Positions 1 through 5,128 of a DNA stretch of 5,272 bases are shown piece by piece (within the stretch, counting starts at the first letter, position 1; every line of letters begins with the position of its first letter). The notes under the pieces were generated by a model that had not been told where the DNA came from, did no database searches, and saw nothing but the letters and a program-made list of their open reading frames with translations. The translations under genes were made by a program, and so were the position numbers. The stretch is from Acidilobaceae archaeon (GTDB taxonomy: Archaea; Thermoproteota; Thermoprotei_A; Sulfolobales; Acidilobaceae), in NCBI GenBank assembly GCA_027057815.1, contig JALURD010000090.1, positions 1 through 5,272 of the forward strand, in the 5' to 3' direction.

Positions 1-326
1 TTCTCAGAAGCCTTGATTACGCTGCAGCCTTAGCTTCGAAACGCACCGATGGAAGCCATGCTAAAGAATACTCCGAATGGCTTATATCCACCGCTATGAC
101 ATTGCTTAAGTCATACCTCAGACACCGATTCCAGGGATTAGCTATGGAATTAAGCAGTAAGGAGTTGGTGTCGATAGTGTCTTTCTGGATGCTCGAGAGG
201 TCAAGCTACGAGATTATCTACGAGGTAGTAGCCCAGACTGGTCTCCATGGAATACCCGCAAGCTTCGTGGAGAGAGTTATTTCCGGGGCGGATCCTATAT
301 TCTCACGATTACATAGAGTTAAGTGA
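1..326 (+). CDS. C-terminal part of an unrecognised helical protein (5' end outside window)
   Basis: The reading frame is open from the left edge (first complete codon at base 3) to a TGA at 324-326, so this is the last 107 residues of a longer protein. An internal ATG at 96 has no ribosome binding site, and open coding continues upstream of it, so it is not treated as the start. The visible part looks mainly alpha-helical, with alternating hydrophobic and charged residues (for example AKEYSEWLISTAMTLLKSYL), no cysteine, no obvious nucleotide-binding or metal motif and no clear membrane segment. I do not recognise the family. The stop is 10 bases before the preferred TTG start of the Nudix gene, and the ribosome binding site of that gene overlaps this stop, so the two are probably co-transcribed. 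Confidence is high that it is coding and nil on function. Confidence 0.7.
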   Translation, partial: LRSLDYAAALASKRTDGSHAKEYSEWLISTAMTLLKSYLRHRFQGLAMELSSKELVSIVSFWMLERSSYEIIYEVVAQTGLHGIPASFVERVISGADPIFSRLHRVK

Positions 327-330
327 GGTG
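325..330 (+). promoter_or_regulatory. Ribosome binding site GAGGTG deciding the Nudix start
   Basis: GAGGTG begins inside the TGA stop of the upstream gene and ends 6 bases before TTG 337. This is standard archaeal Shine-Dalgarno spacing. The competing ATG at 247 has no such element and would overlap the upstream gene by 80 bases. Confidence 0.65.
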
Positions 331-336
331 GAGGGT

Positions 337-846
337 TTGACAAAAGAAATCGTAGTGTGCAAAGGTAGAAGGGCGGAGTTATGGAGCGGAATCGTAACAC
401 TACCCAACGGTGCTCGCGTCAGGGTCGACAGGGTTAAGTTCCCTAACAGCGTAGCCGTTCTCCCCTTGTTTAGCGATGGTACGGTGGTTCTGTTAAAGCA
501 GTATAGACCCGCAGTTGAGGATTGGGTCCTTGAAGCACCGGCAGGTGTTGTAGAGCCGGGTGAGGACCCCCGGTCAGCCGCTGTCCGAGAGCTCGAGGAG
601 GAGGCTGGGCTTAAGGCGGACCCTAACAGGCTGATATTGGTAGGTGAAGGGTACGTTAGCCCCGGGTATAGTACTGAAGTAATGAGCCTCTTCATAGCAC
701 TCAATCCCGAGGAGTCGAAGGCGAGACCTGAGGAGCATGAAGTAATAGAAACCGTTAAAATGGCCCTGCCCGAAGCTCTAGCCAAGGTAAGGGATGTGAA
801 GACATTGCTACTCCTCTATGCTGCAAAGGAGATAGTGAAAGAGTGA
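337..846 (+). CDS. Nudix hydrolase, ADP-ribose pyrophosphatase type
   Basis: Predicted cytoplasmic Nudix enzyme of the ADP-ribose pyrophosphatase (NUDT5-like) group, which hydrolyses ADP-ribose to AMP and ribose 5-phosphate using Mg2+. From TTG 337 it has 169 residues, the usual length. The N-terminal strand region carries VTLPNG (20-25) and the family pattern VAVLPLFSDGTVVLLKQYRP (39-58). A complete Nudix box GX5EX7REUXEEXGU runs from G70 to L92, with metal-binding R84, E85, E88 and E89. SPGYSTE (108-114) follows, with the proline downstream of the box (P109) that marks ADP-ribose-specific members, and the tail has the family-like VRDVKTLLLLY (151-161). An ATG at 247 would give 199 residues, but the extra 30 do not look like the family N-terminus and overlap the upstream gene. 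It likely cleans up ADP-ribose from NAD turnover; other nucleotide-sugar substrates are possible. Confidence 0.9.
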   Translation: MTKEIVVCKGRRAELWSGIVTLPNGARVRVDRVKFPNSVAVLPLFSDGTVVLLKQYRPAVEDWVLEAPAGVVEPGEDPRSAAVRELEEEAGLKADPNRLILVGEGYVSPGYSTEVMSLFIALNPEESKARPEEHEVIETVKMALPEALAKVRDVKTLLLLYAAKEIVKE

Positions 847-883
847 CTGTACCGGCTTAAATACGGGTTACAGTTATACAGTT
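845..883 (+). promoter_or_regulatory. Promoter region with TATA-like box and TACAGT repeats
   Basis: GCTTAAATAC at 855-864 resembles an archaeal TATA box and places the expected transcription start near 885, about 22 bases before ATG 907. It is flanked by ACTGTA (846-851) and its inverted copy TACAGT (869-874). A second direct copy, TACAGTT, is at 877-883, 8 bases after the first at 869-875. The repeats fall on both sides of the TATA box, as regulator sites often do, but no regulator can be named. Confidence 0.45.
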
Positions 884-893
884 GGAACGACTA

Positions 894-900
894 GGAGGTG
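894..900 (+). promoter_or_regulatory. Strong ribosome binding site GGAGGTG
   Basis: A GGAGGTG element, fully complementary to the usual archaeal 16S 3' end, lies 6 bases before ATG 907. It fixes that start and suggests efficient translation. Confidence 0.75.
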
Positions 901-906
901 GCCTGA

Positions 907-1230
907 ATGGCGGAGGTAAGGGCCTTGGCCAAGTATAACGAGGAAAGCGGAGAGGTAGAGTTATGTGCCATCGGAAGCGCCAAGAGGAACAATACTAATA
1001 TCAAGGCCAACGCGTGCTCAACAGTCGAACTAGACTTAGACAGTATAATAAACGTGGCCTCCGAGCTCAAGAGGGCTGTCGAAAGCGTATTAGCCGAAGT
1101 CGAAAAAGCTATAGAGAAACTAAGCGAGGCAGGCATCGAATATGAGCCGAAACTCGTTGAGGCCCTTGCCGCTAAGCTAGCCGAAGACCTTGAATATACT
1201 GTCAGCATCAAGGTAGAGCAATCAAAGTAG
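907..1230 (+). CDS. Small acidic helical protein of unknown function (107 aa)
   Basis: A complete 107-residue gene with an ATG start, a strong ribosome binding site and its own promoter-like region; I do not recognise its family. The N-terminal 40 residues look like beta strands: RALAKYNEESGEVELCAIGS, then a basic turn KRNNTN, then IKANACSTVELDL. Cysteines are at C20 and C37. Residues about 44-75 form a long amphipathic helix with heptad-like hydrophobic spacing (IINVASELKRAVESVLAEVE), followed by a second helix at 80-95 and a short C-terminal strand YTVSIKVEQ. The protein is acidic, with no signal peptide or membrane segment, so it is probably cytoplasmic. The beta-then-helical layout suggests a small scaffold or binding protein that may oligomerise through the coiled coil; this is inference only. 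It stands alone between two promoter regions, so neighbours give no functional hint. Confidence 0.75.
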   Translation: MAEVRALAKYNEESGEVELCAIGSAKRNNTNIKANACSTVELDLDSIINVASELKRAVESVLAEVEKAIEKLSEAGIEYEPKLVEALAAKLAEDLEYTVSIKVEQSK

Positions 1231-1245
1231 ACAAACGCGCTCCCA

Positions 1246-1266
1246 GCTTAATTTACGTTTTAAAAC
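1246..1266 (+). promoter_or_regulatory. Putative promoter of the flavoprotein operon
   Basis: Two overlapping A/T elements could act as the TATA box: GCTTAATTTA at 1246-1255 and the palindromic GTTTTAAAAC at 1257-1266. Either places the start of transcription at roughly 1275-1290, leaving a leader of about 50-70 bases before the TTG at 1343. The short T run at 1258-1261 could also help end transcription of the upstream 107-aa gene. Confidence 0.45.
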
Positions 1267-1285
1267 TGCAGGCTAGGCCTGAAAC

Positions 1286-1300
1286 TAGTATTGAATACTA
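1286..1300. repeat. 15-bp perfect palindrome (7-1-7), candidate operator
   Basis: TAGTATT G AATACTA is a perfect inverted repeat with one central base. It lies just downstream of the TATA-like elements, at or next to the expected transcription start of the flavoprotein operon. The size and A/T-rich centre fit a site for a dimeric helix-turn-helix regulator such as the Lrp/AsnC family common in archaea. The family assignment is inference. Confidence 0.5.
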
Positions 1301-1342
1301 TGCTGAACCCAGCGATGTGGGACAAGCTACGTAAAGCTATGG

Positions 1343-2956
1343 TTGGTGAGCTTGCCAGCCGATATAGAGCTATTAAAGAGGTTCAAGGAACTACGTGGGA
1401 TAGCATGTAGCACCAAGCATGATAGGCCTCGCTACCCCTTCTACCCGGCTACGTGGTGGTGCTATACTAGAATAAAAATAGGAGACAGAATCCACAGCCT
1501 ATTTTCCGATGTTGACGTAAGCAGGTTTCAGCCGCCGCAGTGTGCTGGAAAACGGTTCTTTCTTAGCCTTAGGAGGGAGAGACCTGAGTACTTTGCTTTG
1601 CCCAGGGAGCTGCCGGGCGAGGTAAGATCACTATCAACTGTTAGGACTGATGTGCTCATTATCGGTGGAGGCCTTGCAGGCGTAGCAGCTGCCCTAGAGG
1701 CATCCAGGCACGGCGCTTCTGTGATCTTGGTCGATGAGTCCAGGCTCGGCGGCTTCCTTGGAAAAGTCGACGCGCCATTACCAGAAGGTATAAGCCAGGA
1801 GTCCTCGACGCGAGAGTTCTTCGAGAAAGCCAGGAATGATCTAGAAAAACGCGGCGTTAAGCTGCTTGAAAACCACATCTACGTCGGAATGGTGGATGAA
1901 GGCTTCATGATTGTTAACAGTGAAGGCGTAGTGGCTGTGAAGCCTAAGATAGCCGTGATAGCCACCGGCGGCTTCTCCCCATTCCCCATAGCTAAGGGTA
2001 ATGATCTCCCTGGCGTCGTCTCCGCCGAGTATGCCCTTAGACTGGCTAGCTTAGCATCACCCTTAGGCGGTGAGATAAGGAATGCCGTTGTAATAGGCTA
2101 CGGCGAGGAGGCTCTTCTAGCGGCTGGCATACTGGCAAAAGCCGGCGCCTCCGTTACTTTAGTGCATTGGGAGTCCCCGAGGAAGAGCGTGTTCGCGGAC
2201 TACGCAGCCGAATACGGCGTCGACTATATTGCATCCTTCGTTGAGGAGATAAACGGTGAAAAACGAGTCAAGGGTGTAACCCTAGCTGATGGCACGTTCG
2301 TTAACGCAGACCTTGTCGTCTCTGCGCTTCCTCCATACCCAGATGTGTTAACGCCCATGCAAGCCGGGAGCGGCTCAAGGTTTAGTTTAGTGACAAACTC
2401 CTTCGTAGCATCCAAGACTATATACCAGGAAGCGGTTGAGGGATCAGTTATAGTTGCTGGCTTAGCTGCAGGTGCAACTACAGCGCTAACCGCTTACGGA
2501 AGCGGCCTCTTTGCCGGTGTAGTAGCATCGTGGAGGCTTGGTAAGGCTGATTTAGACGATGTTAAGACAGCCCTTGAGGAATACGCAGCAAAATATGGTG
2601 GAGCGCCCATTTTGGCCGAGGACAAGGAACAACCCAAGAACGTAATAATTGAGAGACCTCACGCTTTAGTCTCTACAGAGCTTCAGGATGAAGCATACAT
2701 AGACCCCTGCAACGATGTTCAAGTCAAGGATCTTAAACGGCTTCTCAAGACCCTCGAGCATTTTAAAATATTCACCCTAGCAGAAAGGCTTGGAATAGGA
2801 AGGGGGCCAGAACTTGGCAGGATAACACTCCAGACTGCTGCCCAGCTTGCCAGTGTTATTTCAAGAGTACCCGTCGATACGCTCGGTTTCCCCCTACTAA
2901 CCCACCTTGTCAGGCCGGTAGAGGCTTGGAGGCTAGCCACCGGGGGTGCATCATGA
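1343..2956 (+). CDS. FAD-dependent oxidoreductase, SoxA/HcnB/PDH-alpha-like subunit of an amino-acid dehydrogenase
   Basis: Predicted 537-residue flavoprotein related to the alpha subunits of heteromeric sarcosine oxidase, HcnB and archaeal dye-linked proline dehydrogenase, which move electrons from the catalytic subunit to NAD or another carrier. Residues 104-115 hold the FAD dinucleotide motif GGGLAG, with acidic D131 ending the second strand. VIATGG (205-210) is the usual ATG motif, and a second Rossmann motif, VVIGYGEEA (249-257), suits NAD(P) or ATP. VIVAGLAAG to GLFAG (369-392) matches the degenerate third FAD motif of SoxA-like proteins. The C-terminus (about 450-505) resembles the SoxA/HcnB BFD-like region but keeps one cysteine (C456), so a [2Fe-2S] centre there is unlikely. 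The first 100 residues hold C22, C40 and C67 and are atypical. No ATG is available: TTG 1343, GTG 1346 and TTG 1352 all lack a good ribosome binding site. It overlaps the next gene by ATGA. Confidence 0.82.
   Translation: MVSLPADIELLKRFKELRGIACSTKHDRPRYPFYPATWWCYTRIKIGDRIHSLFSDVDVSRFQPPQCAGKRFFLSLRRERPEYFALPRELPGEVRSLSTVRTDVLIIGGGLAGVAAALEASRHGASVILVDESRLGGFLGKVDAPLPEGISQESSTREFFEKARNDLEKRGVKLLENHIYVGMVDEGFMIVNSEGVVAVKPKIAVIATGGFSPFPIAKGNDLPGVVSAEYALRLASLASPLGGEIRNAVVIGYGEEALLAAGILAKAGASVTLVHWESPRKSVFADYAAEYGVDYIASFVEEINGEKRVKGVTLADGTFVNADLVVSALPPYPDVLTPMQAGSGSRFSLVTNSFVASKTIYQEAVEGSVIVAGLAAGATTALTAYGSGLFAGVVASWRLGKADLDDVKTALEEYAAKYGGAPILAEDKEQPKNVIIERPHALVSTELQDEAYIDPCNDVQVKDLKRLLKTLEHFKIFTLAERLGIGRGPELGRITLQTAAQLASVISRVPVDTLGFPLLTHLVRPVEAWRLATGGAS
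2942..2948 (+). promoter_or_regulatory. Ribosome binding site GGGGGTG inside the upstream gene
   Basis: GGGGGTG lies 4 bases before ATG 2953, within the last codons of the alpha-like subunit gene. It supports ATG 2953 over a TTG at 2926, which would add nine residues without family resemblance. Confidence 0.6.
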
Positions 2957-4101
2957 GCAAGTCCGGTTTTACATGGGACTTCATAGTAGTCGGTGGGGGG
3001 CTGGAAGGGCTTAGCTTAGCATACCATCTAGCCAAGTTCAAGGCTAGAGTCTTGTTAATAGAGAAAAGAAGCGTGGGAGACCCCCATGCTGCTTTGCATG
3101 CATCAACCTTCCGCCTTCAGTATACTGCCCCTGAGAATGCACGCTTCGCTGTTGAGGGTCGCAAAACCCTCAAGAAAGTGGCTGGTGAAATCAAGGCTAA
3201 GAATACAGTCCGCGAAACCGGGGTTATTTGGCTTATGGACGCGAGAACAGCTCAGAAGTTCAAGAGGTGGAACGTAGCATTATGGGAAAGGCTTGGTGCT
3301 GGAGTTAGAATTACAGAAGCACGACCAGTTGCGGGCATAGAGGTTACGCTTAATTTGAAGGCTTGGGAATACATGGCGTCTACAGACGTGGGTGGTATAG
3401 TAGACTTTACCGTGCTCTCCGACGCCTTAGCCCGGGCAGCGAAAAAGAAAGGCGCAGTCATAGCTGAGGGCACCGAAGTCTACAGTGTGGAGCATGACGG
3501 GGAAAAAGTTCTTGGCGTTATAGTTGAAAGGTATGGTTTAATTAAAACGAGAAACGTGATCTTGGCTGCTGGAGCATGGACTAGAAAGCTTATGGAGAGC
3601 GCAGGTTTAAGTGTACCCCTAGCACCTAAGAGAGCATGTTCTCTCTTCTTCGAGAGCCCAGGTCTTCTTGCCGAGAGGCCTATATGGGCTCCTCCCATTC
3701 AAGGCTTGCTAGTTCAAACGGGTGGATGGCTTAGAGTAATCACATGGAGCGGAGCGGGAGAATCTTTTGAGACAAAGCTGAGCTATACTTGCCTAAGGAA
3801 CGGGATCAGAGTGCTCGATAAAATAATTACGGGTGGGTCATGGCTTCTGCTCGAGGCTGCCAGGGCCCACGTACAGCCAGTCTCGCCAGATAGGAGCCCA
3901 CTAATTGGGAGGTCGAAGTTCTGGCCCGAGGGGTTATACGTATTAACAGGCTTCAGCGGCCACGGAGCATGCTTTAGGGTTCACGCTGGCCTAGTTTTAG
4001 CGAGATTCTTAGTAGAAGGTGAGATGCCAAGGGAGGCTAAGCCGTTTAGTCCCGATAGGTTTACTAAAGGCAACATTATTAGCGAGTCGCTTTCATTCTA
4101 G
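2953..4101 (+). CDS. DAO-family FAD oxidoreductase, probable dye-linked L-proline dehydrogenase / sarcosine oxidase beta-like subunit
   Basis: A 382-residue member of the D-amino-acid oxidase (DAO, GlpO/SoxB) fold, the usual length for the catalytic beta subunit of archaeal proline dehydrogenase complexes, HcnC and sarcosine oxidase. It oxidises a C-N bond and passes electrons to its FAD. The N-terminus has IVVGGGLEGLSLAYHLAK (11-28) with GxGxxG and acidic E37 at the end of the second strand. STFRLQY (51-57) matches the substrate/FAD loop of the group. AAGAW (205-209) is the second FAD contact, and the C-terminus has the characteristic PDRSPLIG (312-319), EGLYVLTGFSGHG (326-338) flavin signature. 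The start ATG overlaps the stop of the upstream alpha-like gene, so the two are co-translated and probably one complex. Substrate cannot be decided: proline is favoured in hyperthermophilic archaea, but sarcosine, glycine or hydroxyproline remain possible. No signal peptide is seen. Confidence 0.87.
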   Translation: MSKSGFTWDFIVVGGGLEGLSLAYHLAKFKARVLLIEKRSVGDPHAALHASTFRLQYTAPENARFAVEGRKTLKKVAGEIKAKNTVRETGVIWLMDARTAQKFKRWNVALWERLGAGVRITEARPVAGIEVTLNLKAWEYMASTDVGGIVDFTVLSDALARAAKKKGAVIAEGTEVYSVEHDGEKVLGVIVERYGLIKTRNVILAAGAWTRKLMESAGLSVPLAPKRACSLFFESPGLLAERPIWAPPIQGLLVQTGGWLRVITWSGAGESFETKLSYTCLRNGIRVLDKIITGGSWLLLEAARAHVQPVSPDRSPLIGRSKFWPEGLYVLTGFSGHGACFRVHAGLVLARFLVEGEMPREAKPFSPDRFTKGNIISESLSF

Positions 4102-4122
4102 ATTGGGCATGCTTGGGATTCA

Positions 4123-4130
4123 GCTTAATA
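4123..4130 (+). promoter_or_regulatory. TATA-like box of the beta-grasp/E1-like operon
   Basis: GCTTAATA at 4123-4130 matches the core of the TATA-like elements before the genes at 907 and 1343. Transcription would be expected to start near 4152-4155, about 30 bases before ATG 4183, marking a unit separate from the flavoprotein genes. Confidence 0.45.
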
Positions 4131-4132
4131 CA

Positions 4133-4157
4133 TCCGTAGCACAAACCACTCTACGGA
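4133..4157. repeat. Perfect inverted repeat (7-11-7) between TATA box and gene start
   Basis: TCCGTAG at 4133-4139 is exactly inverted by CTACGGA at 4151-4157 with an 11-base spacer. It begins three bases after the TATA-like element and reaches the expected transcription start. It could be a repressor operator, or a hairpin at the 3' end of the flavoprotein mRNA. There is no T run after it, so a terminator is less likely. Confidence 0.5.
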
Positions 4158-4182
4158 CCCCGAACTAGCTGGTGTTCAGGCA

Positions 4183-4509
4183 ATGTCGGGTGCCGCTAGG
4201 AGTGCTGGAAGGGTTAGGCCGAGGAAGGCTGTCATAAGGATCGGAGGCGTGACTGTAAGCGAGTCAAGCGAGGTCGCAAGTCCCGCTGATCTCAAGGCTC
4301 TAATCTTGAGGGCAGCCGAGGTCAGCGGGCTTAGAAGGTTTGACGTTAAGATTAACGGCAAAATAGTGAATCCCAGCGATATCGCGAAGGTTTTCGATTC
4401 GTCCGAGTCCCTGGACGTCGAGTTGATACCTGCCGATGTAGCCGCTTCCTGGAGAATTGAGAGAATAGCTAAGCCTGAAGAGCTACTGAAGTTTCGCCAG
4501 CATAACTAA
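4183..4509 (+). CDS. Predicted ubiquitin/ThiS/MoaD-like beta-grasp protein (108 aa)
   Basis: A 108-residue protein whose strand-helix pattern reads like a beta-grasp fold: strand KAVIRIGG (15-22), strand VTVSESSEV (23-31), helix SPADLKALILRAAEVSGL (33-50), strand RFDVKINGKIV (52-62), short helix NPSDIAKVFDS (63-73) and last strand SLDVELIPADV (76-86). The last strand resembles the end of ThiS/MoaD, but Ala-Ala (87-88) stands where Gly-Gly is expected, and a 20-residue tail ending RQHN follows. The first 14 residues are basic and flexible-looking (R6, R10, R12, R14). It has no cysteine. The next gene is E1/ThiF-like, which supports a role as a ubiquitin-like modifier or sulfur-carrier relative. 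ATG 4183 is the only start in frame after the stop at 4126-4128; the ribosome binding site is weak (GGTG at 4171-4174). The fold is inferred from pattern only. Confidence 0.6.
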   Translation: MSGAARSAGRVRPRKAVIRIGGVTVSESSEVASPADLKALILRAAEVSGLRRFDVKINGKIVNPSDIAKVFDSSESLDVELIPADVAASWRIERIAKPEELLKFRQHN

Positions 4510-4511
4510 GA

Positions 4512-4527
4512 GGCAGGAGGCTCTGCC
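4512..4527 (+). promoter_or_regulatory. Intergenic hairpin with a Shine-Dalgarno-like loop
   Basis: GGCAG (4512-4516) pairs with CTGCC (4523-4527) around the six-base loop GAGGCT, in the 37-base gap between the beta-grasp and E1-like genes. A GGAGG sequence (4516-4520) is partly masked by it. A second purine element, GAGGAG at 4531-4536, lies 10 bases before GTG 4547 and may be the working ribosome binding site. Confidence 0.35.
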
Positions 4528-4546
4528 CCTGAGGAGACTTGAATCC

Positions 4547-5125
4547 GTGGCAGTAGCCGGTGTTGGCGGTATAGGGAGCTGGGTGGCCTACTACCTCGCT
4601 ATATCAAGGCTTGTGGATAAGATAGAAGTGATTGACTTCGATTATGTTGAACCACACAACCTTAACAGGACGCCCTATAGGCCGAGCCATGTCGGCCTAC
4701 TCAAAGTCTACGCTATAAAAGAGTTAATCAAGGAAGTGAATGATCACGTCGAAGTCGTAGCCTACGATGTACCCTTAGAGCACGCCATTAACAAAATAAG
4801 GAGCCAAATACTTGTCGAGGCCACTGATAGCCTGTCACTTAGGCCTTTGCTATCAGAGTGGCTCGGCTCCGGCAGGAAACTTGTAACAGCTCACTACGAC
4901 GGAGAAAGTATCACAATAGGCGTCAACGTCGTGCCCGGCGCTTGGGGGGTCAACGAGAGCGGCTACGCTACAGCACCTGTTTACGTAGCCACACCAGTTG
5001 TAGCTGCCGCACTTGTTGTGCATCTACTAACTTGGATTGGCGGCGGAGGCTTTATGGACGGAAGCTATACAATTAAGCTGACGCTGTCTGATATCATTAA
5101 AACCTTCACCGCTTGGAGGGTGTAG
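4547..5125 (+). CDS. E1/ThiF/MoeB-like adenylyltransferase lacking a catalytic cysteine
   Basis: A 192-residue member of the E1/ThiF/MoeB/HesA Rossmann family, which adenylates the C-terminus of ubiquitin-like or sulfur-carrier proteins with ATP. It has the nucleotide loop GVGGIGS (5-11), acidic D30 and D32 in VIDFDYVE, the signature NLNR (38-41) with ATP-contacting R41, K53 in VGLLKVYA, and ATD (92-94) with D94 matching the Mg-binding aspartate of MoeB. The fold continues through LVTAHYDGESITIGV and a late helix TPVVAAALVVHLL (149-161). It is shorter than MoeB (about 249 aa): the segment holding the thioester cysteine is missing, there is no CxxC zinc pair, and no cysteine occurs anywhere. 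The start is uncertain: GTG 4547 has GAGGAG 10 bases before it, but the frame stays open upstream to 4490 with E1-like sequence and no standard ATG. It follows the beta-grasp gene by 37 bases. The family is well supported; the substrate is inferred. Confidence 0.85.
   Translation: MAVAGVGGIGSWVAYYLAISRLVDKIEVIDFDYVEPHNLNRTPYRPSHVGLLKVYAIKELIKEVNDHVEVVAYDVPLEHAINKIRSQILVEATDSLSLRPLLSEWLGSGRKLVTAHYDGESITIGVNVVPGAWGVNESGYATAPVYVATPVVAAALVVHLLTWIGGGGFMDGSYTIKLTLSDIIKTFTAWRV
5115..5122 (+). promoter_or_regulatory. Ribosome binding site GGAGGGTG for the last gene
   Basis: GGAGGGTG lies inside the last codons of the E1-like gene, 6 bases before TTG 5129. It supports a co-translated downstream gene with a TTG start. 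Confidence 0.6.
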
Positions 5126-5128
5126 AGG

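Noticed and set aside
79..89. GGCTTATATCC, a TATA-like sequence within the first partial gene.
   Set aside because: It lies inside coding sequence, about 250 bases before the Nudix start, with no gene beginning about 30 to 60 bases downstream of it. Probably chance.
247..336. ATG at 247 as the start of the Nudix gene, adding 30 residues.
   Set aside because: It would overlap the upstream coding region by 80 bases, has no ribosome binding site, and the added residues do not resemble ADP-ribose pyrophosphatase N-termini. TTG 337 has GAGGTG at proper spacing.
309..785. Long minus-strand frame of 158 codons opposite the Nudix gene.
   Set aside because: Its translation is serine/threonine/leucine-rich low-information sequence typical of the antisense of a real gene, while the + strand has a perfect Nudix box.
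1315..1410. Short frame of 31 residues beginning MWDKLRKAMVGELASR that overlaps the start of the 537-aa flavoprotein gene.
   Set aside because: It has no ribosome binding site, is very short, and lies mostly inside the better supported flavoprotein frame. A leader peptide or an N-terminal frameshift was considered, but nothing decides for it.
2926..2952. TTG at 2926 as the start of the DAO-family gene.
   Set aside because: The nine extra residues have no family resemblance, and ATG 2953 has a ribosome binding site and a classic ATGA overlap with the upstream stop.
4858..5076. Alternative + frame of 72 codons inside the E1-like gene.
   Set aside because: It is arginine/cysteine-rich out-of-frame translation with no ribosome binding site, overlapped entirely by the well-supported E1-like frame.
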